From contig NZ_CALBWL010000040.1 of NCBI RefSeq assembly GCF_937973075.1, positions 1-61,902 on the forward strand: a stretch of DNA of 61,902 bases, given 5' to 3'. The notes beneath the pieces are model-generated. The model was given only the letters and a program-made list of their open reading frames with translations. It did no database searches and had not been told where the DNA came from. This stretch comes from an uncultured Campylobacter sp. Its GTDB lineage: Bacteria; Campylobacterota; Campylobacteria; Campylobacterales; Campylobacteraceae. Shown one piece after another: positions 14,794 to 23,045 of this stretch. A program made the translations under genes and the position numbers. Every line of letters starts with the position of its first letter. The stretch's first letter is position 1.

Positions 14794-16989
14794 TTAATCT
14801 TCGCTCTTTATGATCTTGGCAAACTCGCCAAAGTAAATTTCTTTTAGCGCCTTTAGATTTTTACGGACGGAATTTATGCGAAACGTTTCGCCGCCGCTGA
14901 CGCCTAGTCGCATCAAGCTTAGCCCGTATTTTGCGGCCAGCTCTTTAAATTTCGCCTCGTCGCGGACGCCGAAAATCGCGCGCGAAAAGCTCTCGTCGAA
15001 AATATCTCTGCTATCGTCGCAGCTCATCTCAAACTCGCCGCCGATGCCGCCCACGCACGCCATTTTAGCTAGCGTAATCGCCACGCCGCCGATTCCTACG
15101 GAGTTTGCAAATTCCAAAATCCCGCTCTTGCCGGCTTCTATCGCGAAGTCCCACAGAGCGCGCTCTGCTTTTAAGCTTAACTCAGGCAGGCTACCTGCGA
15201 CGCGATTTTCTACCGCTTTCATATAAAGCGAGCCCGCAAAAACGCCCTTCGTATCACCCGTCAGATAGACGCTCACGCCGCTAGCGCAAAAATCGCTAGG
15301 GATGATCTCGCCCTCGTTCGTGCCCACGCATACGATCGCGGGAGTGGGCTGGATGCTAACGCCGCCCGTTTCGTTATATAGGCTTACGTTGCCGCTTACG
15401 ACGGGGGTATTTAGCGCGGCGCAAGCTTGCTTGATCCCCTCGCAGCCCTGCGCGAACTGCCACATAACCTCTGGATTTTGCGGATTGCCGTAGTTTAGGC
15501 AGTCGGTGATGGCTAGAGGCGTCGCGCCGCTCATCGCGACCTTTCGCCCCGCCGATGCTACCGCGAGCGCCGCGCCTATGCGAGGATGGACGTAATTCAT
15601 CCGCGTGTTGCAGTCCGCAGCCATCGCGAGCTTTACGCCGTTTTGCTTAACGCGCATCACCGCAGCGCCCAGCATGCCGGGACGCTTGGCGGAGTTTAGC
15701 CCTACGTTGGCGTCGTATTGATCGTAGATGTAGGATTTATTTAGCACTTCGGGGTCCTCAAAAATTTTATCAAACGCCGCGTCCAACTCGCGCTCGCTTG
15801 CGCCGCAGCCGCATAAATTTTGCTGAGCGATCTGCGCCATATATGCAGGCTCTTTTATCGGGCGATCCAGCACGGGTGCGGCTTCGCTAAGCGGCTCGAT
15901 CGGGATAACGCCCGCTAGCTCGCCGTGCCAAAAAAGCTCCATCTTGCCGCTATCCGTTACCTCGCCGATTACGGCGGCGTCAAGATCCCATTTGGCAAAA
16001 ATTTCTTTGATTTTCTCCTCGCAGCCCTTTTTGACGCAGATCAGCATGCGCTCCTGGCTCTCGCTTAACATCAGCTCATACGGGCTCATCCCCTCCTCGC
16101 GCATCGGTACGCGGTCTAAGTTTAATCTCATGCCGCTGCCGCTGCGCCCAGCCATCTCAAAGCTGCTTGAAGTAAGCCCCGCGGCACCCATATCCTGGAT
16201 ACCCACGACGTAGTCGGTTTTAAAAAGCTCCAAGCACGCCTCCATCAGCAGCTTTTCGGCGAACGGATCGCCCACCTGCACGGTCGGGCGCAGGGATTTG
16301 TTTGCGTCATTAAAGCTATCGCTCGCCATCACGGCTCCTCCGAGCCCGTCGCGACCCGTCTTAGAGCCCACGTAGATCACGCTGTTACCCACGCCTTCGG
16401 CCCTGCCGTAGAAAATTTCATCCTTTTTAACAATACCCAAAGCAAAAGCATTAACTAAAATGTTGCCGTCAAAGCTAGCGTCGAACGTCGTCTCGCCGCC
16501 TATCGTAGGGATCCCCATGCAGTTGCCGTAGTGAGCGATACCTGCGACTGCTCCTTTTAGCAGATAGCGCTGTTTTCGCGCATTCTCGCTTCTTCCTAGC
16601 ACCTCGCCGAAGCGAAGCGAGTTCATATTGGCTTCGACGCGCGCGCCCATCGTAAAGATATCACGCAGTATCCCGCCCACGCCGGTCGCAGCCCCCTGAA
16701 AAGGCTCTATGAAGCTAGGGTGGTTGTGGCTTTCCATCTTAAAAACCGCAGCCATGCCGCCGCCGATGTCGATGACGCCTGCGTTTTCGCCTGGACCCTG
16801 GATGACCCAAGGCGCCTTGGTCGGAAAGTCGCTTAAGTATTTTTTGCTCGATTTGTAGCTGCAGTGCTCGCTCCACATCGCGCTAAAAATCCCAAGCTCG
16901 AGCAGATTCGGCTCGCGACCTAAAATTTTTAAAATTTTTTCATATTCTTCGTCTGAAATTTTATGTGCCGCTACTACTTTTTTGTCCAT
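14794..16989 (-). CDS. purL: Phosphoribosylformylglycinamidine synthase subunit PurL
   Basis: The large subunit of FGAM synthase, 731 residues, of the small (PurS/PurQ-dependent) class. It converts FGAR, glutamine-derived ammonia and ATP to FGAM in purine synthesis. Visible are the N-terminal LGREPNLLELGIFSAMWSEHCSYKSSKK, the ATP-site VIQGPGENAGVIDIGGG, the metal loop KMESHNHPSF, IQDMGAAGLTSSSFEMA, and the second AIRS-type half with DCLNYGNPQNPEVMWQF and VSGNVSLYNET. It heads the minus-strand run that ends with purH. An inverted repeat (17025-17048) lies just upstream. Intact; PurS and PurQ are not in the window. Confidence 0.98.
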   Translation of the reverse strand: MDKKVVAAHKISDEEYEKILKILGREPNLLELGIFSAMWSEHCSYKSSKKYLSDFPTKAPWVIQGPGENAGVIDIGGGMAAVFKMESHNHPSFIEPFQGAATGVGGILRDIFTMGARVEANMNSLRFGEVLGRSENARKQRYLLKGAVAGIAHYGNCMGIPTIGGETTFDASFDGNILVNAFALGIVKKDEIFYGRAEGVGNSVIYVGSKTGRDGLGGAVMASDSFNDANKSLRPTVQVGDPFAEKLLMEACLELFKTDYVVGIQDMGAAGLTSSSFEMAGRSGSGMRLNLDRVPMREEGMSPYELMLSESQERMLICVKKGCEEKIKEIFAKWDLDAAVIGEVTDSGKMELFWHGELAGVIPIEPLSEAAPVLDRPIKEPAYMAQIAQQNLCGCGASERELDAAFDKIFEDPEVLNKSYIYDQYDANVGLNSAKRPGMLGAAVMRVKQNGVKLAMAADCNTRMNYVHPRIGAALAVASAGRKVAMSGATPLAITDCLNYGNPQNPEVMWQFAQGCEGIKQACAALNTPVVSGNVSLYNETGGVSIQPTPAIVCVGTNEGEIIPSDFCASGVSVYLTGDTKGVFAGSLYMKAVENRVAGSLPELSLKAERALWDFAIEAGKSGILEFANSVGIGGVAITLAKMACVGGIGGEFEMSCDDSRDIFDESFSRAIFGVRDEAKFKELAAKYGLSLMRLGVSGGETFRINSVRKNLKALKEIYFGEFAKIIKSED

Positions 16990-17024
16990 TTTTTCGCCCT
17001 TTTCGCCGTTAAATTTAGGCCCGT

Positions 17025-17048
17025 ATGATAGCTAAAATTTTCTATCAT
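17025..17048. promoter_or_regulatory. Inverted repeat upstream of purL
   Basis: Perfect 7-base arms ATGATAG and CTATCAT (17025-17031 and 17042-17048) flank a 10-base AT-rich centre. The repeat fills the gap between the last gene of the polysaccharide cluster (stop at 17054) and purL (start at 16989). It could be a weak terminator of the former, or an operator, since TATCAT can serve as a -10 box for purL. Symmetry is seen; role is inference. Confidence 0.45.
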
Positions 17049-17053
17049 TTCGA

Positions 17054-17809
17054 TTAATCTTCGCCCTTTTTAAGATACTTCTCGTAAAGTTTCGCCTCTT
17101 TTAAAAACGCGTAAAATGCGTTAATGTTTGCCGTGATAAATCCCTTGCGCCCGTCAAAAAGCGATCTGCGCAAAATGTATGATTTAAAAAACGCAAACGG
17201 ATAGATCAGCAAAAGCTTCGCAAGGCTCGGCTTCTTGCCCTTCTCAAAATCCCCCTGTGCGCGCAGCGTGGAGTAGTTGTTGTTTTTCATAACGAGCTCG
17301 GCGATCGGCTTTTCGCTAAAGTGATTAATGCAGAATTTGCTCTTTTTCACCGCGCCCTTTACGATCGAAATTTGCGCGTGCACCCCCATATTTTTATACT
17401 CGCCGCACTCCTTGCGAAAGAAGCGGATGTGAGTGTTTTTGCGCACGAGATCGGAGCATCTGCGCCCGAGCGAGTATTCATGAAATTTAATATCCAGCGC
17501 CGAGTAATCGCTCTGGCTCATAAACTCCTCTATCTCGCCTTTTAGTTCAAAGCTCACCTCCTCGTCGCCGTCGAGATTGAGCACCCATTCGTTGCTACAT
17601 AGCGAAAATGCGTAGTTTTTCTGCACCCCCTCGCCCTGCCAATCGTGATGGTAAATTTTATCGGTAAATTTACGCGCGATTTGCAGCGTGGCATCGGTGC
17701 TGCCGCTATCGACGATTATGATCTCGGCAAAATCCGCCACGCTACGCAGCATACGCTCGATGTGGCGCTCCTCATTCATCACTATCGCATAAACGGACGC
17801 TTTAATCAT
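17054..17809 (-). CDS. Family 2 glycosyltransferase, LOS core type (WaaE-like)
   Basis: A GT-A fold family 2 glycosyltransferase, 251 residues. VYAIVMNEERHIERMLRS opens the nucleotide-binding domain; IIVDSGSTDAT (31-41) and LNLDGDEEV (77-85, with the metal-binding DGD) follow. The sequence resembles WaaE/KdtX-type enzymes that add a beta-linked hexose to the heptose of lipopolysaccharide core. The start at 17809 overlaps the preceding deacetylase stop as ATGA and has AAGGA before it; the longer in-frame start would sit inside the upstream gene. The C-terminal part (LLLIYPFAFFKSYILRR) probably associates with the inner membrane. It is the last gene of the lipooligosaccharide cluster. Confidence 0.88.
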   Translation of the reverse strand: MIKASVYAIVMNEERHIERMLRSVADFAEIIIVDSGSTDATLQIARKFTDKIYHHDWQGEGVQKNYAFSLCSNEWVLNLDGDEEVSFELKGEIEEFMSQSDYSALDIKFHEYSLGRRCSDLVRKNTHIRFFRKECGEYKNMGVHAQISIVKGAVKKSKFCINHFSEKPIAELVMKNNNYSTLRAQGDFEKGKKPSLAKLLLIYPFAFFKSYILRRSLFDGRKGFITANINAFYAFLKEAKLYEKYLKKGED

Positions 17810-18597
17810 AGTTTGTTCCTTATCCTCGTAAATTTCAGCCAAAAATCAAAAAACCCTTCCGTGCCCAAAATGCCGATACGCTTTACGGCGTATTTGTCGT
17901 CGCCCGCCTCGTAAAGTCCGCGCTTGACGACCACCGCGCCTTTAAAATTTGATCTAGCGATATTTAAAATTTCGTCGTTAAATTTACCGTACGGGTAGGC
18001 AAACACCTCGCACGGCCGCCCGCAAATACGTGCTACGCGAGCCTTGGATTCGATGATCTCATCTGCGGCGAGCTGCGGATCGCTCGCATAGGTAAGGTCT
18101 AAATTTACGTGGTGCATCGTATGCGCACCGAACTCAACTAGCCCGCTTGCCTGCATTTTTAAAATTTGCTCCTCGCTCAGCATCCGCGCAAGATGAGCGG
18201 TGTTGGCGCGCTCCCAGTCGTTTTGCACGGCGTCCGGCACCAAAAATATGCTCGCTTTGAAATCGTATTTTTTCAAAATTTCAAAAGCGCTAGTAAAATT
18301 ATTTTCAAACCCGTCGTCGAATGTGATGCAAACCGCCTTTTTAGGCAGCCGCTCTAGCGCGATAAGCTCGCTAAGCTTAAAGCTCTTAAAGCCGTTTTTC
18401 GCAAGCCACGCGATCTGTCTTTCAAAATCGGCAGGCTTCAGCCGCCATTTGTCGAATTTATCGCCCTTATGCTCCTCTACGCTATGATACATCAGCACCC
18501 GCGCCTTATGCCAGCCCTGCGGGATCCGCCACCAGTTATACCGCAGCGAAACGCCCACCGCGGCGGCAAAGATCAGAAAAGCCGCAAAATAAATCAT
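17806..18597 (-). CDS. NodB-type polysaccharide deacetylase (copy 1)
   Basis: A 263-residue membrane-anchored carbohydrate esterase family 4 protein. An N-terminal hydrophobic helix (2-18) is followed by the motif RVLMYHSVEEH, the NodB motif 1 TFDDG (92-96) and motif 2 HTMHH (159-163), which hold the catalytic Asp and the metal-binding Asp and two His. AYPYGKFNDEI is the third motif. The catalytic domain should face the periplasm, removing N- or O-acetyl groups from a surface or core sugar. It is a paralogue of the gene at 21052 (shared MYH, LAWL/IAWLAKNGF, TFDDG and AYPYG segments). It overlaps both neighbours by four bases, so translation is coupled. The exact substrate is unknown. Confidence 0.9.
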   Translation of the reverse strand: MIYFAAFLIFAAAVGVSLRYNWWRIPQGWHKARVLMYHSVEEHKGDKFDKWRLKPADFERQIAWLAKNGFKSFKLSELIALERLPKKAVCITFDDGFENNFTSAFEILKKYDFKASIFLVPDAVQNDWERANTAHLARMLSEEQILKMQASGLVEFGAHTMHHVNLDLTYASDPQLAADEIIESKARVARICGRPCEVFAYPYGKFNDEILNIARSNFKGAVVVKRGLYEAGDDKYAVKRIGILGTEGFFDFWLKFTRIRNKL

Positions 18598-19835
18598 CTG
18601 AATTTCTCTCCATTTTTATAGACGAACTCGCGCCATTCATAATCCTCGCTGTAAAAATCACTCCGCTCGTTTTTATCTTTTCCGTTTAGAGCACCGAAGA
18701 ACTTTTTGTCGCCGTCCGCACTGCTGCATTTCTCATCGCAAATTTTATCGCTCGCATCTTTTCGCGAACTGCCGCATTCCTCGCCGCTTGCTTTACCGCA
18801 GCTGCCGCCATCCATGTTTTTTAGATCCGTGCCGAAGCTCTCTTCAAAGATCGTCTCAAGCATAAATTTTGCCACTCGGGCGGCATTTGCGATCTTTAGC
18901 GTCTTGGCTCTGCCGCGCCGCGCGATACGCGCGTATTCGCCGCTAGAAAGAAGGTGTTTGATCTTTGAAAAGCAATCCGCAGGATCATCAAAATAAACTA
19001 TCTCCGAGCCATCCTCGTAAAGCCGTTCAAACCCCGCGATCTTGGGACTAAAAGTGCAGACGCCGCATCCTAAAAACTGCGCCATGCGGTCGCTCGCGCC
19101 GAGCAATTTACGAGCGTGCGCGCACTCAAGCTCGTCGTCGCGATTAAAATTTATCGCAATCTTCGCAGCCGCGATCTCGCGATGAAATTTATCGCCGAAT
19201 ACGGCAGGCGCGCCGAGGCTCGCAAAAATTTTAAGCCCAAGCCCTTCTTTTTCGCAAAAATCGCGCAGCAAAAGCGCAAATTTATACCTCACGTCCTCTT
19301 GATAATCGCGCGCTATGTAGATCACATCAGTCGTTTTAGCGGCGTCTAGGCGTCTATCAAACGCCGCGTCGGAGATGTTTGGAAAAAAAGCGAATTTCGC
19401 ACCGTATCTTGCAGAAAGATCACGCAGCTTCAGCGCATTCGCCCAAAAAAACACGTCGATGAAGCTTAATTTTTCGAAAAATTCCCGTTTTTCTTGCAGA
19501 TGATCGACGTACCAAATCGCGATTTTGATCTTAGGAAGCGCCGATTTTATCGTCCGCAGCGCGCTAAGACCGATCTTTTCGCCTTTACCGATTAGAAGCA
19601 GATCGGCGCCGATGTTTTCGCAGATACGCACGAGTTTGGCGTTCATTTTAGCTAACCCGCTATTTTTCAGCCCGCAAAAGCGCAGGCTCCGTTCCCAATC
19701 GCGGTAGCTGAAATCATAGACGAAGTGCCCGCCGCGAACGAGGCCGTGGCTAATCTTGCGCTCCATGCCGTAGAAAAAACTGCCGTCGTCGTATTCGTTA
19801 AAAATGCCGCAATGCACGATCTTTAGGCTTTGCAT
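18594..19835 (-). CDS. Glycosyltransferase, group 1-like, with low-complexity C-terminal insert
   Basis: A 413-residue glycosyltransferase-like protein of the CgeB / Glyco_trans_1_2 type. The N-terminal half has DGSFFYGMERKISHGLVRGG and IWYVDHLQEKR. The C-terminal Rossmann half has INFNRDD, ARKLLGASDRMAQFLGCGVCTFS and ARRGRAKTLKIANAARVAKFML. Residues about 335-392 (18660-18833) are a hydrophilic block rich in Ser, Asp, Lys, Gly and Cys, inserted just before the last helix, and absent from what the fold needs. It lies in the overlapping lipooligosaccharide operon, 4 bases over the deacetylase and 13 bases over the next gene upstream. Donor and acceptor sugars cannot be read from sequence. Confidence 0.78.
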   Translation of the reverse strand: MQSLKIVHCGIFNEYDDGSFFYGMERKISHGLVRGGHFVYDFSYRDWERSLRFCGLKNSGLAKMNAKLVRICENIGADLLLIGKGEKIGLSALRTIKSALPKIKIAIWYVDHLQEKREFFEKLSFIDVFFWANALKLRDLSARYGAKFAFFPNISDAAFDRRLDAAKTTDVIYIARDYQEDVRYKFALLLRDFCEKEGLGLKIFASLGAPAVFGDKFHREIAAAKIAINFNRDDELECAHARKLLGASDRMAQFLGCGVCTFSPKIAGFERLYEDGSEIVYFDDPADCFSKIKHLLSSGEYARIARRGRAKTLKIANAARVAKFMLETIFEESFGTDLKNMDGGSCGKASGEECGSSRKDASDKICDEKCSSADGDKKFFGALNGKDKNERSDFYSEDYEWREFVYKNGEKFR

Positions 19836-21055
19836 AACAGCTCCTCGTAGTAATTTTTAAGCGAGCTAATATAATTTTGCAGCGTCAAAGTTTGCTTGAA
19901 CTTGGCGTGTTTTTGCGCAAAAACCCTGGCGTATTTGCCGTAAGTGCGGTAAATTTCATCGATTTTGACGCCTAGATCCGCCGCCTCGCACAAAAACTCC
20001 TCGCTTAAAATTTCCGAAATTCCACCCACGCGGGTAGAGATCAGCACGGGCGAATAAAAAATACCTTCGATCAAAATCACCGGAAAGCCCTCCTTGCGCG
20101 AGCTGATGACGTGCAGGTGTGACGCGGCAAGAGCTGCCGCAACGTCGTCGCAAAAGCCGCATAGCCGCACGCGGTCCTGCAATTTTAGCGAATCGATTAA
20201 ATTTTGCAAATTTTGCCTCTCGCCGCCCTGCCCGTAAATTTTAAGCTCGAAATCAAATTTCAGCTCGCTTACGGCGCGGATCAAAAGATCAAAACCCTTG
20301 ATCTTATCGAGCCTACCGACCGCGACGATGCTAAATTTAAAATTTTCCGCCGCCGCGTTTGCGCCCTGTTGCGATACGAATACGCTGCCAGTTTTATTTT
20401 GCGATGCGTCCGCATCGAAAGCCCTATCTTGCGACACGTGCGCCTCGCTAGGCGTATCTTGCGACGCAAATGCAACGCCGGTCATATTTTGCGATGCACC
20501 CACAACGCCGGTCGAGTCGCCGCGCGCACCCTTTGTTTCCTTGGACGCCATGTTTGCGGCGCCCTCCGTGTCCTTGCAGAGCGCGCAAATTTCACGATTT
20601 GCAAACTCCCGCCGCGGCTCTATGCCGAAATATATCACCTTCGTAGCGTGATTTATCGTGGTCGCGACCTTGCGCGAGGCTGCGATGACGTTTTGCACGC
20701 GATCGAAAACGGGCGCTTTGCGGTCGTTGTGCTTGGTCGCGACAAGCTTAAGATTTAAAAATTTTTCAATTACAAAGCCAATCTGCGCGGCTTTGGCGCC
20801 GTGCGAATGTAAAATTTCAAATCCGCCCGAGCGTAAAAACCGATAAATTTCAGCGAACAAAAACGGATTGTAGCGTTTGTCGCGGCTTTTGTACTGATAA
20901 ATTTGCACGCGCGCATCCAGGCGCTGTAAAAACTCGCATCGCGCGGGCACGATTAGCGCCGCCTGCTCGCTTTTGCAAAGCTCATTTAGCGAGTCGATCA
21001 CGATCTTTTCGACGCCGCCGTAAAATCTGGAGCAGCAAAGATAGGCGATTTTCAT
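19823..21055 (-). CDS. Family 4 glycosyltransferase with 10-residue repeat insert
   Basis: A GT-B fold family 4 glycosyltransferase, 410 residues. The N-terminal domain shows YGGVEKIVIDSLNEL and ILHSHGAKAAQIG; the C-terminal donor domain shows IVAVGRLDKIKGFDLLI and SSRKEGFPVILIEG, the nucleotide-sugar site with EGFPxxxxE. At the junction of the two domains, residues about 150-236 (20348-20608) form an insert that contains five tandem 10-residue repeats opening with SQ(N/D), encoded by a perfect 30-base period. The insert replaces the short interdomain linker normally found after FGIEP. The protein overlaps its neighbours on both sides in the lipooligosaccharide operon. Specificity unknown. 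Confidence 0.87.
   Translation of the reverse strand: MKIAYLCCSRFYGGVEKIVIDSLNELCKSEQAALIVPARCEFLQRLDARVQIYQYKSRDKRYNPFLFAEIYRFLRSGGFEILHSHGAKAAQIGFVIEKFLNLKLVATKHNDRKAPVFDRVQNVIAASRKVATTINHATKVIYFGIEPRREFANREICALCKDTEGAANMASKETKGARGDSTGVVGASQNMTGVAFASQDTPSEAHVSQDRAFDADASQNKTGSVFVSQQGANAAAENFKFSIVAVGRLDKIKGFDLLIRAVSELKFDFELKIYGQGGERQNLQNLIDSLKLQDRVRLCGFCDDVAAALAASHLHVISSRKEGFPVILIEGIFYSPVLISTRVGGISEILSEEFLCEAADLGVKIDEIYRTYGKYARVFAQKHAKFKQTLTLQNYISSLKNYYEELLCKA
20369..20518 (-). repeat. In-frame 30-base minisatellite, five units
   Basis: Five contiguous 30-base units (20369, 20399, 20429, 20459, 20489), each opening with TTGCGA on the plus strand. On the coding strand each gives a 10-residue unit such as SQNMTGVAFA or SQDTPSEAHV. 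Period is exact with no indel; units have diverged in the middle. It lies in the interdomain linker of a glycosyltransferase. Confidence 0.92.
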
Positions 21056-21864
21056 CTATTTCTGCCCTTCTTCATCTTCAAAATAAAGCTAAAAAGCCCC
21101 TGCCTGCCGCTAACCATGATGCGCGGAATTTCAAAATTTGAGTAGTGTGGGCGCAACACGTCGTTTTGCGTCGTAACGGCACAGCTAAAGCCCGTCTCGC
21201 GCGCGCAGCGGACGCTAATCTCGTCGTAAAAGCCGAACGGATAGGCAAAGGCGCTGCAAGGGATGTCAAATTTCGCCTCTATTTCGCGCTTTGATTCGCT
21301 CATCTGGCGCAGCTGCTCTGCCGCGTCCAAGCTAGGCAAGTTTGCGTGATCGAGCGTATGCGAGCCGATCTCGATGAGCCCGCTTTGCAAAAGCTCGCGG
21401 ACCTCCTCATCGCTTAGCATCTCCTCGCGATTTAGCTCGTCGCTTGATTTTTTCAGATCCTTATCGGTCGCCCAATCCCCGTCAAAGCGCCGGTTCACGA
21501 TGAAAATCGTCGCCTTAAAGCCGTATTTTTGAAGTATCGGCAGAGCGCCCGTGAGATTATCACGGTATCCGTCGTCGAAAGTAATACAAACCGCCTTTGC
21601 GGGCTTTTTATCCAAGCTTGTAAGCTCGCTTAGCGTGTAGCTCGTAAAGCCGTTTCGCTTCAGCCACGCAAGCTGTTTTTCAAACGCGGCAGGGGTCACG
21701 CGCAGGCGGTTAAATTTAGAGGCGCGCTTCGGCAGATGCTCGCGGATCATATGATACATCAGCACGCGCGGATACTCGTAAGGCAGATCCTTCGCCCACC
21801 ACGCAAAGCGCAGGCTAAACCACGCAAAAAGCGCCGCAAAAGCCAAAACCGCCGCGTAGATCAT
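21052..21864 (-). CDS. NodB-type polysaccharide deacetylase (copy 2)
   Basis: A 270-residue paralogue of the deacetylase at 17806. The start at 21864 is chosen because the ATG overlaps the stop of the O-antigen ligase-like gene as ATGA, and the protein then begins with a membrane helix (MIYAAVLAFAALFAWFSLRF). Catalytic motifs are TFDDG at 95-99 and HTLDH at 169-173, followed by AYPFGFYDEIS. A helical insertion relative to copy 1 lies around residues 133-150 (DKDLKKSSDELNREEML). Expected at the inner membrane with a periplasmic catalytic domain, removing acetyl groups from a cell-surface glycan. Two deacetylases in one cluster may act on two sugars or two stages. Confidence 0.9.
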   Translation of the reverse strand: MIYAAVLAFAALFAWFSLRFAWWAKDLPYEYPRVLMYHMIREHLPKRASKFNRLRVTPAAFEKQLAWLKRNGFTSYTLSELTSLDKKPAKAVCITFDDGYRDNLTGALPILQKYGFKATIFIVNRRFDGDWATDKDLKKSSDELNREEMLSDEEVRELLQSGLIEIGSHTLDHANLPSLDAAEQLRQMSESKREIEAKFDIPCSAFAYPFGFYDEISVRCARETGFSCAVTTQNDVLRPHYSNFEIPRIMVSGRQGLFSFILKMKKGRNR

Positions 21865-23045
21865 CGCTCGATCCTCATGCGATAAGCCAAAAAGCTTAGT
21901 ATCGTAGCCAGACTTAGCGCTTCTTTCGATAGATACGCGCCGTGATCGAACTGACAATCTATCAAAAGATATATCATAAGCGTAAGAACCCCAAACTGCC
22001 TGCTTTGAACGCACTCTTTAAAAACGCTAAATAGGATCGCGCCGTAAAATATGAGGCCCAGCGCGCCGCTATAAAGTAAAATTTCTAAAAATAGATTGTG
22101 CGGCGCGTTATATTCAGGATGCTCAAGGACCGGGGAGCCCGGCAAATTTATATATGAGCCCAGCCCGTAGCCCAAGATAGGCTTTTCTTGCGCCATCTCT
22201 AAAATATAGCTCCAAATCACGGTTCTACCCGAGGAGTCGCCGCTAAATAGCGCTGCTAGTCTTTGCTCAAACGACGGCGAAAGCACAAGCAAAACGGCAA
22301 AAATCGCGATGAAACCTATCGTGAAAAGCAGGTATTTTTTGTTTAGGCTCTTTAAATTTAGCGCGCCGTAAAACGCGAGCGCGCAGAACGCGCCGACCCA
22401 CGCCGCTCTGGAAAATGAAAAGATCATAAAAAATGCAAACAAAAATAGAGCCGCAAATTTAAGCGATAAAGGCCGCCGTATCGCCACCGCGCTAAGGCAG
22501 AGCCCAAAGCCCATAAAAAGCCCTAAAATATTGCGGTTCGAAAGCGCTCCGCTAAGACCTCCGCGAACAGAGTCACTTGAAAAGACGATTGCGTCGCTGC
22601 TACTTGCAAACTGATAGATCACGCTCACCGATAAAATTCCAAGCCCCACGAACAAAAAGGCAAAAACGGCGTTTTGATCAAAAAATTTAAGCTTATAAAA
22701 ATAGCAAAGCGCCAAAAATATCGTGCCGTATCGAAGGATGAAAAATAGCGTGCTCTGCCATGCTTTTTTTGAGATAACAGCCTCGTTTAGGATGTTTGAG
22801 ATCGCTAGCGTCGCGACGACGAAGATGAAGCAGATCGCGATAAATCGCGTTTTTTTAAAAATTTCGCTTAGAATTGCGTAATTTTTAAAATACAATAGAT
22901 GCGCCAAAAAGAATAAATTTAGCGCCGCAAAGGAGATCTGATAGACCGCGTTTTTGAAAAACAGCGACGCGCACCAAAGAAGCAGCAGCGTTAAAAATGT
23001 GATCCTCCAGCCGCTAGGCGCGTTTTCGTAAAAAAATTTTTTCAT
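21861..23045 (-). CDS. O-antigen ligase family membrane protein
   Basis: A 394-residue polytopic protein with about 10-12 predicted membrane helices and the Wzy_C / WaaL-type pattern. A periplasmic loop near residues 255-300 contains SGDSSGRTVIWSYILEMAQ, GYGLGSYINLP and EYNAPHNLFLEILLYSGALG; the sequence HNxFL is the family hallmark with the functional histidine. Such proteins join a polymer or oligosaccharide from undecaprenyl diphosphate to lipid A-core, or polymerise repeat units. In this cluster a ligase acting on lipooligosaccharide is the simplest reading, but a role as polymerase is possible. It overlaps the deacetylase downstream and the family 4 glycosyltransferase upstream by four bases each. 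Confidence 0.88.
   Translation of the reverse strand: MKKFFYENAPSGWRITFLTLLLLWCASLFFKNAVYQISFAALNLFFLAHLLYFKNYAILSEIFKKTRFIAICFIFVVATLAISNILNEAVISKKAWQSTLFFILRYGTIFLALCYFYKLKFFDQNAVFAFLFVGLGILSVSVIYQFASSSDAIVFSSDSVRGGLSGALSNRNILGLFMGFGLCLSAVAIRRPLSLKFAALFLFAFFMIFSFSRAAWVGAFCALAFYGALNLKSLNKKYLLFTIGFIAIFAVLLVLSPSFEQRLAALFSGDSSGRTVIWSYILEMAQEKPILGYGLGSYINLPGSPVLEHPEYNAPHNLFLEILLYSGALGLIFYGAILFSVFKECVQSRQFGVLTLMIYLLIDCQFDHGAYLSKEALSLATILSFLAYRMRIER

Noticed and set aside
20369..20518. Possible CRISPR-like array because of the regular 30-base period
   Set aside because: The units are contiguous without spacers and keep the reading frame of a glycosyltransferase; it is a coding minisatellite.
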